A stretch of 64,000 nucleotides of DNA from Melitaea cinxia (lineage: Eukaryota > Arthropoda > Insecta > Lepidoptera > Nymphalidae), in assembly GCF_905220565.1 (NCBI RefSeq), contig NC_059404.1, forward strand, positions 4,244,472-4,308,471, in the 5' to 3' direction. The notes below the pieces were generated by a model. That model was not told the origin of the DNA. It searched no databases and saw only the letters and a program-made list of their open reading frames with translations. A program made the position numbers and the translations under genes. Positions 51,600 through 63,097 of this stretch are shown in pieces; positions within the stretch are counted from its first letter, which is position 1; each line of letters begins with the position of its first letter.

Positions 51600-54500
51600 A
51601 ACTATCAGTGTTCGTCTACTATATTATTCACGTATTATACATAATTATAAACCTTCCTCTGAAATCACTCTATTTACTAAAGAAAACCGCATCAAAATCA
51701 GCAGACAGCGGGAAGCGACTTTGTTTTATACTATGTAATGATAAATTAAAAATTGAAATCTAATCCGCCTCTACTCCATTCTTCATATTTCAGAATTTCT
51801 TTAAAGCTTGTAACCTACGTCTCTTTGATGACATCCATCTCTCAGGCTTAGTATTTCTAGTAGTAATAATTATTGATGAATGACTTTTGACAACCAAATT
51901 TAGGTTAGCGGTTTCATCCTAAATGTTATTTTATACGAATGTTTACTTATTTTCTAAAAGCTTGTATATGTAAATAACTTTAGTAAAAGCGAAAAAACTC
52001 AAATAACGAGAACATTTAAAAACATAAAAATTCAACTCGAAAAAGTTTTATATAAGTGTTGCAAATAAACAGCAAAGCTTAATAAAGGTTTTATTTAAAA
52101 TATTTTAATAATTATATACTGATGTAATCAATTTAAAATAATTTCTTTTACCTTCCATTAACAAAAACATAGTTATTATGTGAATTACGTTACCTAACGT
52201 TCCTTCATTTAATTCTATACCAATATTCTGCCGATACATTACAACTTGGTCATAAAAAGATAAAAATAATAATAAAATATATAAACGTGTCTACATAACT
52301 TATCGCAAAAAAAAATTACTATTATTATGACACATTATAAACCTATTTTCTATATCCCCTTTACGTTATTTTTTAAATACAATAACGTTATACCAATTTA
52401 CTATAAGATAAGATACGATTGATATTGTTATATTTATATTTATTACTAATTATATGTATGACTTTTATGTTCTTGTGTCCATGCCTTATTCTATTGCATA
52501 TTACTTAATATTTCTCATTATTTATTGAAGTTTATATATTGAAGGCTTTTTTTAAATTTCAAGTAAGTAATCCGTGGTATACGTTGTTGGGGTTACGTCA
52601 AGTACTTTTTGTTTACATTATGTGGACATTGTACCGATTGTAGTCCTGTACGTTTACCCAAATAAGAAGTATTTTTAAATATACTGCGTAATCTAACAGG
52701 AAAGCCTAAGTGGTGTTATAACTGTTGGGCTGTTATAGACCCACTCTTATTTTAAGACGAATTGAAGTTTAATCCGTGACGTTGCTCAGCTGCGGGTAGG
52801 ATCATAAGTATAAATACGGTACATAACAACTTTCAATAAACCTTTCAACAGCCTGATAGTATTTCATATTGTACTAAAGCCACCTCTGCATCCTTCTCCA
52901 GGTGGTATTAAAAGCCAAATTTAATACGTAAATTCTGGAAATCCATATTTGAAATGACATTTTTCTACCGTGAAATGTCATCATAAAGCCTTTTCACTGA
53001 ACGACGACGTTGAACCTGGTGGTAATTAATGTCGAATGAATTTAGCTGGTCAATGTTACGGTACATACAAAACATTTAGGTAGGATATTTTACGTTTGTA
53101 TTCATTAGATATTTAGAATTTTAGACTCCCAAATAAAAATCGGTCGCGCTCGTGCTGCACAGGTTATATGCATATGGGCACAGCAAAAGGTTGAAATAGA
53201 ATAATATGTACAATCACGCCAGTTTTAATAATTAAAAACATTATGTAGGGTATTATTGAATAAAGAATAATAAGTAGTAAATACAATAAGTATAACGATT
53301 ATTATTAATAAGTGACAATATGTTGAATAAAAAAAGATATATTTAAAAGACTTTCTTAGTAAACGAATATAAATGTACAATTTTCAACTAATAATTCTTT
53401 GCAGGTACACAAAAAAAATCTTATGGAACTGAATTTTTATACCTATTGCAGAAACTAAGTAATTTTATAGATGGCCCAACGCTCAGAAGGAAATTATATT
53501 TACATGGTTGCGTTTTCCACATTAAAATTAAAAATAACAACCATTTCATCTTCATCATATTGTAAACATTTCTCCTAGTTTTTTAAAATTTAAATTCACA
53601 AAAGCTTAATTTACTCATAATGTTTAATCTCATTAAAATTCTAAATAGATTCAGAATAAACCATACAATTATTAAAATCAAACGATTTATCACCTTTATA
53701 AAACAAAGGGTTTTTATTTTCAAAACTTAGATTTTGTTCGATTAATACTGCCTTAAAAAGTATACAATTATTTACAAAGAAAAGTAACTAATGAACTTGT
53801 AATACGCATATACATATCATATTACATTGAAAACAATAATTGTTTGCTAAGCACTAAAATATAGTGGAAAATACTTTTAATCAGTTGTTCTAGCCATTAC
53901 ATTAACATAAAATAATAAATAATAAAAAAATTACGAGATTCCTTACAATAAAATATTGAAATAAAATACGAATATAAATGTACCTAATAAAGACTAGAAT
54001 CTAGATATTAGATAACGTCATATATATTAAATAAATAGTACAATTATGGATATATTACTCACTGCCACTTTCTTTTATCGTTAACTTTAAGTGATGCGGA
54101 ATTTCCCATCTTTATATTACAACGAAAATAAATTAACTTAACACTTTCAACATAAACTTGTGATGTGATTTACGCGTCTTATCCATACGCCAACCGGTGG
54201 TACTGTAATCATAATACTGGCACAGGTGAGCCTACAATCGCTGACCATGAACTACCCTTCGCTCCACTAGATGCTAAACTTTTTGTGCAATTCTCTAATA
54301 GTGAAGAAACTTTTAACAAAAAAGTTAAGTTTAGGTCTTTGCCTAAAGATCTAGTAATGATGAAAACAATTTTATTTAAAAATTGTTGTCTATCCATTAC
54401 TAGATGTCGTTATGTATCATAATTAAGATCTTTATGTTTAACTGGTCGGTGATAGAAGTATATTTCTCATGTTATTATGTTTAAAAATATTGAAATGTAA

Positions 54501-54610
54501 TGTTTGATATATTTTTTAAAGTATCATAAATTCAGACAAATTTAATAATTTAATAGATATATTTATCCTGTGTTTTGCACGTTGGCTTATAATATTTAAA
54601 ACTTTTGAAA
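51600..54610. other. Intergenic stretch without recognised genes
   Basis: AT-rich. An 85-codon plus-strand ORF at 54165-54422 (MIYASYPYANRWYCNHNTGT...) is somewhat less AT-rich than its surroundings, but I recognise no family or splice structure and do not call it a gene. Confidence 0.4.
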
Positions 54611-54617
54611 TTTCAGT

Positions 54618-54698
54618 TGTCAAGTTGTTCAGTTCTTTGCTTAATGGCTTTTAGTTGTGTCATTTTGACACATATCATTTCGCCAATGTCACGTGGAA
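54618..54698 (+). repeat. Left arm of an inverted-repeat pair around a LINE
   Basis: AATGGCTTTTAGTTGTGTCA and CATTTCGCCAATGTCACGTGG occur here and, reverse complemented, at 58722-58815 (about 80 bp aligned, with a small insertion in the right arm). Confidence 0.75.
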
Positions 54699-54892
54699 TG
54701 GAGAACACACGAAGGAGATTGTTCGGTTTCGGGATTTGAGAATACAAGTTTAAAATTTTAATTAAATATTGAAAATACACGAAAATAGTATGTATTTATT
54801 CACAATACTCTCAACCTGGAAATGTACAAAAATATAAAAATATTTATACGTATATAACATATATATATTTATATTTCACTATATATTTCACT

Positions 54893-55171
54893 ACTAGCTG
54901 ACCCGGTGAACTTCGTATCGCCTAACACAAACTTTATCGTAAGGTATTAAAGTTCAAATTGACTTTTAAGTATTATCACAAATCTTTTGTATGGGAGTAT
55001 AGAAAAGAGTTGTTTTTAGACTTTTTCAGGAAATTTAAATTTTTTTTTTTTTTAGAATTTTTCTCTCCGTAAGAACTATCCTCGTACTTCAAGGAATATT
55101 TTAAGAATTAGCGAAATCGGTCCAACCGTTCTCGAGTTTTGCGCTTAGCAACACATTCAGCGATTCATTTT

Positions 55172-55180
<9 letters not shown>
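54893..55180 (-). mobile_element. Helitron-like element, minus strand
   Basis: On the minus strand ends CACCGGGTCAGCTAG, followed by T; starts near the TA-rich AATATAAAAATGAATCGCTG. GAAATCGGTCCAACCGTTCT lies inside in plus orientation. Confidence 0.55.

Positions 55181-55235
<55 letters not shown>
55176..55235. repeat. (TA)n microsatellite, about 28 units
   Basis: Uninterrupted TA repeat between the Helitron-like element and the family A copy. Confidence 0.95.
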
Positions 55236-55237
<2 letters not shown>

Positions 55238-55239
55238 CA

Positions 55240-55516
55240 CTGAGGTAGGGCACAGCAGGAATTTCCTGCTCAAAATATGGAGCAGCCCGACTGGGGTAGT
55301 ACCTCGACCTTACAGAAGATCACAGCAAAATAATACTGCTTTCAAGCAGTATTGTGTTCCTGTTGGTGAGTAAGGTGACCAGAGCTCCTGGGGGGGATTG
55401 GGGATTGGGTCGGCAACGCGCTTACGATGCTTCTGGTGTTGCAGGCGTCTATAAGCTACGGTAATCGCTTACCATCAGGTGAGCCGTACGCTTGTTTGCC
55501 GAACTAGTGATATAAC
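55240..55516 (+). mobile_element. SINE-like family A, full copy 3
   Basis: CTGAGGTAGGGCACAGCAGG to CTAGTGATATAACA. Its 3' end lies at the point where the neighbouring LINE is truncated. Confidence 0.85.
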
Positions 55517-55529
55517 AAACAGATATTGA

Positions 55530-58490
55530 TCAGAAAAGTAAATTACATATGAAATGTATCATCCTCGGTGGAATACTCAGCTGATGCAGTTTTTGCCTGA
55601 GTACCGCGAGAAGAACATTGTCATATGCAGAATTTATGTCTAGGAATACACCCACAAGGTACTCTCCTTTTGCAAAAGCTATTCGAATATCTGTGGTGAG
55701 AATGCTGAGACTATCCATTGTGCTCAGTCCCTTTCGGAAGCCAAATTGAGAGGGAGAGAAAATATATCTACTTTCCATTATCCATTCCAAACGGTTCTTC
55801 AACAGATGCTCTGTAATTTTCGCTACAGTAGATGAAAGGGTGATGGGTCTGTAGGAATTTTAATCTGACGGATTCTTGCCTCGTTTTAAAATTGGTAATA
55901 CTATTTGTGTTTTCCAAGAGTCTGAAAGAACGCCTGTTGTATAAAATCCATTAATTATGTTTAAAACTCGAACCTAAGATTTATGATTTAAGTTTTTTAT
56001 AAAAGAGTAAGGAATGCCATCTTCTCCAGGTGAGCAATCTGTAAGCCCAGACAAAGCACACTGGAGCTCAGAGAAGGAAAATGGAGCATCCATTTCGTCT
56101 GAGATAGGTTTTGGAAGAGAAGGAAGAAAGTTGTTCTGGTGAGGAACATAGGGAGGAGCAAGTTTGTCAGCAAAATTGTTAAGCCATTCTGATGGATCAT
56201 TAGAAGAATTATTACTTGAAATGAGGGAACGATGAAATTTTTTAAGTTTTGTCCAAACTACTGAAAAAGGAGATCGCGGAGAAAGCGATTCACAAAAATG
56301 AACCCAGCAGCATTTTTTCTTTTTCGACACTAATCTCTTCAATTTTGCGTCTAACAGTTTATAAAGTAAAAAATTAGAAGGGGACATAGACACAGAACAC
56401 ATAGACTGCCTCTGTTTATTGTTTAGATACACAAGTGCATTTTTCATCCCACCAGGGAGTTGAAAGCACCTGTTTTTTGGGAAAATGTTTTTTAGGAAAA
56501 TGAACGGCAGCAGTTGTAAGAGCATTGATAAATGATTCGTAACAGAGAATGATATTTTGACCACCTACAAAACCTGAGATAGTGTCTAATATGTCATCAA
56601 CAGAACTGGCAAAGTCAGACCAATTTACATTTTTGAGGGAATATTTTAAATGGGGATTAGGATTTGAGATAATAAAAGAAGTGGAACTTTGATTAAGGGA
56701 TAAGATGATGCATATCTATCATAAGAATGACAGCCCCATGCAGTGTGATGAGCGATAAAGTCACCCATTATAAGGACAGGAGGAGGTAGTATAGAAAAGA
56801 CAGAGTAGAGATCTGGAAAAAGGGAAGAAGAAGGATGAAGTATATATAGAAAGGATAGAAATGTTTAAGGATCTCAAAGCAACAGCACTAAAGTGCTGGC
56901 TGGGAGGGAGGGGGATTTGAGAAAATGGTGTAAAATGGCGGATAAAAAGGGCACAACCTGGATAACCATCACTTCTGTCATCCCTCAAACAGGAGAAACC
57001 TGGGACCCGAAATCTAGAACCAGGAACTAACCATGTTTCAGAGATGGCAATAATGGACGGACTATGCTGATTGATGAGGGAAATGAGTTCATGTTTTTTT
57101 AGGACGAATGCTCTGGCAGTTTCACTGAAGGAAGTTGGTTGGGATCATTATTCATTAGCAAGATTAGCTAGTTTGGAAAGGTTAAGGGCAACGTTGGACG
57201 GTAGGGGAACATCACTGAATGAAACAACCATACTAAGGATGAGTTCAGTAAGCCTTTCTAAAAGGTTTGAGGAGTTTCTAAAGGAAGGAGTGTTATTGTT
57301 TTCATTATTAGCGCAATCGTTAAGAGTGGTAGAAGGACAGCTGCCAATAATGGCTTGGTGGGCTTGGCTATCGTACCCTTTCCCAAGAGGGGAAGAGGGG
57401 CGAGCAGAACGGACTACGGTTTTGCGGTAGGAGGAGACGAATTGTTTGAGGAAGGGCTGGCATTGTAGGGGTTTAGAGAGGGAGGAAATTTAGTGGATGC
57501 TTCGAAATGTGGACAATTATTACTAACGGCCATTTCTAATTTAATCGAGTGTTGTCGCGAATACTCGGGGCTTCTCCTACCTTTCTCCGTAGTTAAATGC
57601 GTTCCTGAGCAATGAACACAAGAAGCATTGTCCTTAGTGACATCACATGAATCTTCACCATGTTACTGTGAACATTTGTAGCACCTCGGATTTGATCTGC
57701 ATTGATTTTTAACATGCCCGTACCGGCAGCAACTGAGACACATGATAGTAGGAAGGTTGCAGGTTTCTACAGGAAAGGCAGTGTGGTAGGAGAAAATTTT
57801 AGTGGGCAATATTTGTCCCCTAAAGGTCAAAACTATGGATTGGGTAGGAACTCAGGTGATGACGCCCTCATTGAGAACTTTGCGATTCATACGTCTCGCT
57901 TTCACAACTTCACCGCATCCAGCCGGAAGTTCCAATGAGTCGACGAATTCCTCTATCGACCAGTCCACGGGAACTCCTTTAACTAAACCTATTCGAGATA
58001 TATTATATGTCGGGATAAAGGCATTATATTTGCAGAGGCCTAAAATCGGGTTATTCAAGAATCAATTAGCTGCATCAGCAAAATTAAATTGAACAGAGAT
58101 TTTATTTCTGCCTAGATTTTTCACTCCGTCTTTTATGACGGAGCTGATTTTATGTTTATATAAAAATTGGCCAAACTGTATCGCACGGATAGTAGTTCCT
58201 GCGGAGGGCTCAGTTACTTCCCGCGACACCTGAACGATGAAGGGGCCTTTATCATCACCTGAGTATTTTTTAGGACCTTCAGAGAAAGATGGGTGTACGT
58301 AAATGGATTGGATGGATGGATTTGCAGTGGCCGGGTTGACAATTCTTTTCTTAGATGCTACATCAGTTAAAATACGTTCATTTGGTCGTTTACGAGATTC
58401 AGACGATGAATTAAACTTAGAGGGATCAGGGATATTGTTAAAAATTCCAGGATCGGGGGGATCCGGAGGTCGGTCGATGGAGGTCTTGAA
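55530..58490 (-). pseudogene. Degenerate jockey-like LINE (ORF1, endonuclease, partial RT)
   Basis: Minus strand. ORF1 remnant about 58490-57500 with zinc knuckles near 57690-57570 (CRYGHVKNQCRSNPRCYKC, CVHCSGTHLTTEKG). Endonuclease about 57070-56600 (SIIAISETWLVPGSRF, DFIAHHTAWGC). RT start in ORFs 55974-56564 (FSFSELQCALSGLTDCSPGE, DGIPYSFIKNL) and 55530-55802 (SQFGFRKGLSTMDSLS, LVGVFLDINSAYDNV). Many frameshifts. The RT catalytic YADD box and everything after it are missing, so the 3' end is lost, which is unusual for LINEs that normally lose the 5' end. Confidence 0.8.
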
Positions 58491-58721
58491 TTAAAAAACT
58501 TATTTCTAAACTAAAATAAATTTAAGTATACTAAAAATAAGAAATAACTAACTACGAATACTTACAACAACCAGTAATGAGAGTAAAATACAATGATTAT
58601 AAAAAACAGACTATTTTTACAGTAAATAAACGAAAAAAATGAAAATAAAGAACCAAAACCTCTCTAATACGTGTGTTAGCCAAAAGTCAAAACCACTAAG
58701 GCACCAATCCAAAATTTTCCC

Positions 58722-58815
58722 ACGTGACATTGGCGAAATGTTAAGTGTCAAACTGACACAACTAAAAGCCATTAATTAGCCAATTAGCCATTGAGCGAAG
58801 AACTGAACTGAAAAT
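58722..58815 (-). repeat. Right arm of the inverted-repeat pair around the LINE
   Basis: Reverse complement of 54618-54698, starting CCACGTGACATTGGCGAAAT. Ends about 30 bp before the next transposon. Confidence 0.75.
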
Positions 58816-59319
58816 TTGTACCTCAACCTATTTTCACTTATAATCTATTTCACATAGGATGGGTACGGTGACATTTGATATGTTCCAATACACGCTCACT
58901 ATTTTCAACAAATCGGATAAATATACATTTTTAAAAATCACCAATTAGTTTCCAAAGCAAATAATAATGCTTGATTAGATTGGAATTGTATTTATATATG
59001 CGTTTTTACATTTTTAACAAAATAAAAAAGGTACAGAAAAAATGATAACTTAAAATTACAGGCATGAAACGAAACGTTTAATGATAGGGGTTGACACGTA
59101 GTAATCGGCTAAAATAAATAATCGTAACGGCCATCTTGTGAATCGCGTCATCTCACTGACTCGAAATATCTCAATCAGTACTTTCTGTCTCTTGTATGCT
59201 TCCCGTGTTTTGGTTTTGCCAGTTGCTATAGTTGTATTTGTTGCTGTTTTATTGTTGTTAAGTTCTGTTATTATTATTTTTTTGTTATTCATTTTGTGTG
59301 TGTGTTCTGTTCTGTAAAA

Positions 59320-60200
59320 AGCCGAAAAGAACAAAAGAAGACCGTTTCAAACAGTCAATTGGTTGTCCGCTTTCGGGAATACTTTGAACGGGAGTGAGAA
59401 AATAGCGGTCCATTATTATCTGTCAACCACATAGTGGATCGAGTTGCACAGGCACTTGAAATTAGGCGTAATACAGTGTCAAAAATTACTTCAGCCTATC
59501 GCAGTCCACTGTTGGACATAGGCCTCCACGAGCTCGTGCCAAAAAATGGCGTGAACTCATGTGTGTTGCCTATAGTCATCACGCTGGGCGGGTTGGTGAC
59601 TGTAGGGCCGGCTTTGTCGCAGTGAAGACGCTGTTGCCCGTCTTCGGTCTGTGTATTTTAAAGCCAGCAGTTGAATGGTTATCCCACTATCGGTCGGCTT
59701 TATAAGTTTCAAGGTGGTAGTGGAACTGTGTTATCCCTTAGTGGCCTCCTACGACACCCACGGGAAGAGACGCTGGTGGCTATATTCTTTATTGCCGTAG
59801 CCACACAGCTTAGTGTCAAAAATAAGTAAAGAAAAGTATGGTGACACCAATATGGAAGATAATAAGTTATCGACTCCCAAAAAGAGGCAAAGGAAATAAA
59901 TGTTTGATCGTTGAGGTTGAATATGATTATTAGCGGAGAAATGAGTTGCCCACAGATTTACAATAATTAATGTCTTTGAAAGGTGCTAAATTATTTAATG
60001 GAAGTGTGACATCGTTATGGCGACTTTTAAATAAAATTGGATTTCCATAAAATAAAAAAAAAGTTAACAAACGGAAAAGTGCGTGAAAACTTTGTGACAT
60101 TCTTAGAAAAGGCGAAAAACATTACGGATTGGAACAACGTAGTATTCTTTGACTAGACATGGTTGAACGCCAATCATACTGTTGGCAAAGTATCACCCCT
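59320..60200 (+). pseudogene. Broken IS630-type transposase
   Basis: Pieces: LVVRFREYFERE, VDRVAQALEIRRNTVSKI (HTH), KLSTPKKRQRK, and near 60150 a stretch readable as FD.TWLNANHTVGK, which matches the second-strand region of DDE_3 transposases (DETW.NA..T). Frameshifts and stops throughout; the last catalytic region is absent. The family B element sits between the HTH and the linker. Confidence 0.65.
59487..59811 (-). mobile_element. Family B insert with 12-bp target duplication
   Basis: AGTGTCAAAAAT flanks it at 59475-59486 and 59812-59823. 325 bp, minus orientation. Second clear TSD for this family in the window, the first being at 16889-17200. Confidence 0.9.
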
Positions 60201-60496
60201 TAAAATATTATTTATTCACTATAGCGATGATTAATTTTTAATAAGCAGTTAAAAAAATTTTTTATATAATCGATTAAAGGTTAACCGCATTTGTAATCGA
60301 TAATCGAATTACATCAATTAATTATGCATGGTCACCTCACTATAGAGTTAATTTGACATGTGTCACCGTACCCATCCTACGTGAAATAGACTATAAATAA
60401 TGAATAATGCCAGATACACGAGATAAATCGTTTTTTAGTAAATCTTGAATTATATTTAATAATAAGTATTGTTATTGTAGATGAATTGAGAATAAA

Positions 60497-60509
60497 ATGA
60501 AGAAAGAAG
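60497..60509 (+). CDS. eIF2Balpha: eIF2B-alpha exon 1 coding part (13 nt)
   Basis: ATG AAG AAA GAA G then donor GTAAAT. The split codon G|AA gives Glu5. It is the only ATG near enough that joins exon 2 in phase; the family N-terminus is also short before this helix. Confidence 0.75.
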
Positions 60510-62962
60510 GTAAATTGTATACATATTTGTAGTACACGCATGAAGGGATGTTTTTCTATTGTGCTTACAACGTGTTGTTTCAATTGTTTGTTTTAGAAGT
60601 TCAAGAAATATTTCTGAAGATCCTACGGGAAGAAGAAGATGTTTCAGCTGGAGTTGCAGCTATTAAAACCTTATTAACTGTTATAGAAAATTATAAAGGT
60701 AATTTTTTCTCACAGAACATAGCACATGAAACATCCACATTTATTGAATAGTCTTAAGGTTATATACTATTATAATATTCGTCACTGATTTTTTATATTC
60801 TTTATTAGTCACTGCTCTCTTACCCTTGCAGTGGCAACAGTCAGGGAATTGGATCTTAATCTGCAACTGGCAGTGGAAGCAATGCGCCAATGCGACCAAC
60901 CTGTGACTGCCATATCGTCAGGATGCCAACTTTTCATGAGATTTATTACTTTTGCCAAACTTGATGTAAAGGTACTTTAACAGACAGATTACACACATTT
61001 CAATTACTATATGATTCTTTGTGATAATAAATAGTCTTTTATATATAATTTTTTTCTCTTGTTTATGTAACATATAAATATTGTAAAATTTTAGTTTGTG
61101 TTGGCCATACTAAAACCACTATGAATGGTTAGTGGTTAAACTTGTTATGTAGAACACTCACTTCAACCTACTACAGTCCACTGCTGGACATAGGCCTCCA
61201 CAAGTTTGCACCAAAAATGGCGAAAACTCATGTGTGTTGCCCATAACCACGCTGGGTAGGCGGGTTTGTGACTGCAGGGCTGGCTTTGTCGCACCATAAT
61301 GCTGCTGCCCATCTTTGGACTGTATATTTCAAAGCCGGCAGTTGGATGGTTATCCCGCCATCGGCTTTATAAGTTTCAAGGTGGTTAGGTTAGGTGGTGG
61401 TAGAACTATGTTATCCCTTAGTCGCATTTTACGACACCCATAGGAAGAGAGGGGGTGGCTATATTCTTTAATGCCATAGCCACACAGCATGTAGATAGTT
61501 TTAGCTATTAATCCTTTTGTTTTTGTACCTTCAAGAAAAAGTGGAGGTTATAAATTCTATTATATTTTTTTATGTATAACTTTTATCTGGGCATACCGAT
61601 TTTCATTATTCTTTTTTAAATTGTAAAGCTGGTGGTTAATGTGCGTTCCCATTTCAATTTGATTGAGATCTGACAAATACTTCTTGAGTTATCCCTAATA
61701 ATGCATATTTAATTGTATATTTATTCAAGTAGTTGAATAAATATATTTGTAGGTTGAATAAATATATTTTTATTGGATTTGAATTTGATTTGTTTTTCTT
61801 TCTAAGCAAATACAATTATGAAAAATCTGTTCTTGAACTTGTGTAACTAAAAGTGCTATTTATTATTAATGATTGCAGTCTTTTGAAGAATGTGAACAAA
61901 TAATGCTGCAACGTGGCCGTATATTCTTAGACACACTTTTAGAAGCAAGAGGAAAAGTTGCAAAACAGGCCTTACCTTTTATTAGTGATGGTTGTGTAAG
62001 TAAATTGTATTCCTTATTATATATTTTAATACTAATTATTTGATATTGATCATTTTGATTCCAGATTAATAAAAAATTACATTACTAAATTTTAATCAAT
62101 TAACATAAAAATTTCTCATCAACTCCACTCTTCATGCTTTGGCCTAATATATTATTATAGTTTTTAATTATATTTGTATTAGTTGTTAGTCCAATAAATT
62201 TTCACTCAAACAATAAAATTTCTTAATGGAAAAATTTCAGAAAATTTTAACACATTCTCGCTCAAGAGTTGTACTTCAAGCCATGATAGAAGCTGCAAAA
62301 GCCAATAAACGGTTCCAAGTTTTTGTCACAATGTCTTGTCCTGATAATACTGGGTAAGAAAATGGCATGGCATTATTTTTTATAACTCACTCAAAAAAAA
62401 AAGGATGTTCATAGTTTGACTGTATTTTTTTGAGCTTTTTATTGTGATTATTTTATTGAAATTCTTTATTAGATAGAATAAACACTCGTTTCAATATACA
62501 AGATGTTCGAATCCTAATTGCGTTCTTTCAATGGAGGGGTTCTGTAGGTGTAGGTAGGTCATCATGTTCCAAGTAAAAAAAGCCCTAACCCTTTTTAAAA
62601 TATTACTGTCTTAATATAAGAGCTACTCTGGCAACGTACTTTTGCATAATCGTCCACTATTTTTCTCAGCCCTAAAAAACCTTGATAAAGTGAAATATTA
62701 ATACTAACTGCCTCATACTACTAAAGAACCACGCATATGGAAACAAATTCTTTGTCTTGTCATCGTCGTCGTATATCGTTTTAATAGTATAAAGTAACAT
62801 TAGTCAACTAATTTCAGCGTTCGAATGCACAAAGAGTTACTAGCAGCTGGCATTGAAGCTACACTAATTTTAGACTCAGCTGTGGGATACATCATGGAGT
62901 CGATGGACATTGTTATGCTAGGCGCTGAGGGAGTCACAGAAAGCGGTGGAATTATTAATAAG
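60497..62962 (+). CDS. eIF2Balpha: Translation initiation factor eIF2B subunit alpha (5' part, runs off window)
   Basis: Regulatory subunit of the eIF2B complex that reloads eIF2 with GTP; the alpha subunit dimerises the complex and senses phosphorylated eIF2. Six exons join in phase into 210 codons: MKKEEVQEIFLKILREEEDV; SAGVAAIKTLL (human MASAVAAIRTLL); AISSGCQLFMRFITFA; CEQIMLQRGRIFLDTLLE; KILTHSRSRVVLQAM; LILDSAVGYIMESMDIVMLG; and GAEGVTESGGIINK, the family signature. Human EIF2B1 has about 305 residues, so roughly 95 C-terminal residues lie past 64000. The last intron in the window begins at 62963 and holds transposon scraps. All introns are GT-AG. Divergent from malic enzyme. Confidence 0.93.
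60597..60698 (+). CDS. eIF2Balpha: eIF2B-alpha exon 2
   Basis: 102 nt, residues 5-39. Acceptor TTGTTTTAG, donor GTAATT. Encodes VQEIFLKILREEEDVSAGVA and AIKTLLTVIENYK. Confidence 0.9.
60832..60971 (+). CDS. eIF2Balpha: eIF2B-alpha exon 3
   Basis: 140 nt, residues 39-85. Acceptor TACCCTTGCAG, donor GTACTT. Encodes VATVRELDLNLQLAVEAMRQ and TAISSGCQLFMRFITFAKLD. Confidence 0.9.
61155..61515 (-). mobile_element. Family B, copy with extended end, in eIF2B-alpha intron 3
   Basis: CACTTCAACCTACTACAGTCC to GCCATAGCCACACAGCAT, continuing with GTAGATAGTTTTAGCTATTA as in the 44860 copy. Contains internal losses (CGCACCATAATGCTG). Confidence 0.8.
61530..61720 (+). mobile_element. Family C repeat fragment
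   Basis: AAGAAAAAGTGGAGGTTATA, TTGATTGAGATCTGACAAAT and AGTTATCCCTAATAATGC align with family C. In eIF2B-alpha intron 3. Confidence 0.55.
61879..61995 (+). CDS. eIF2Balpha: eIF2B-alpha exon 4
   Basis: 117 nt, residues 86-124, phase 0 both ends. Acceptor GATTGCAG, donor GTAAGT. Encodes SFEECEQIMLQRGRIFLDTL and KQALPFISDGC. Confidence 0.92.
62241..62353 (+). CDS. eIF2Balpha: eIF2B-alpha exon 5
   Basis: 113 nt, residues 125-162. Acceptor AATTTCAG, donor GTAAGA. Encodes KILTHSRSRVVLQAMIEAAK, the conserved HSRSRVV motif, and FVTMSCPDNTG. Confidence 0.93.
62818..62962 (+). CDS. eIF2Balpha: eIF2B-alpha exon 6
   Basis: 145 nt, residues 162-210, ends in phase 0. Acceptor AATTTCAG, donor GTAATG. Encodes LLAAGIEATLILDSAVGYIM and MLGAEGVTESGGIINK. 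The following exon is outside the window. Confidence 0.93.
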
Positions 62963-63029
62963 GTAATGAAAATATAATATATTTCATGACGCACTATCTC
63001 ACTGGTCATAGCAATATTCTGCTGCAAAG

Positions 63030-63095
63030 TCTGCGGCAGCCTGCCTGAGGTAGTACCTCAACCTTACAGTAGATCTCAGCTAAATAGTACTGCTT
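63030..63095 (+). mobile_element. Family A fragment
   Basis: CGGCAGCCTGCCTGAGGTAG then TACCTCAACCTTACAGTAGATC and AGCTAAATAGTACTGCTTTT match the family A 5' half. Confidence 0.6.
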
Positions 63096-63097
63096 TT

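Larger units (their letters stand above)
58843..60391 (+). mobile_element. Tc1/IS630-like DNA transposon relic (1549 bp)
   Basis: Ends (A/G)TCTATTTCAC(A/G)TAGGATGG with GTACGGTGACA following are inverted repeats of about 35 bp, flanked by TA (58841-58842, 60392-60393). It contains a broken transposase split by a family B insert. Its right end lies about 105 bp before the eIF2B-alpha start codon. Confidence 0.82.

Noticed and set aside
57071..57430. 119-codon plus-strand ORF as a gene
   Set aside because: It lies opposite the ORF1-ORF2 region of the minus-strand LINE and has no domain of its own.
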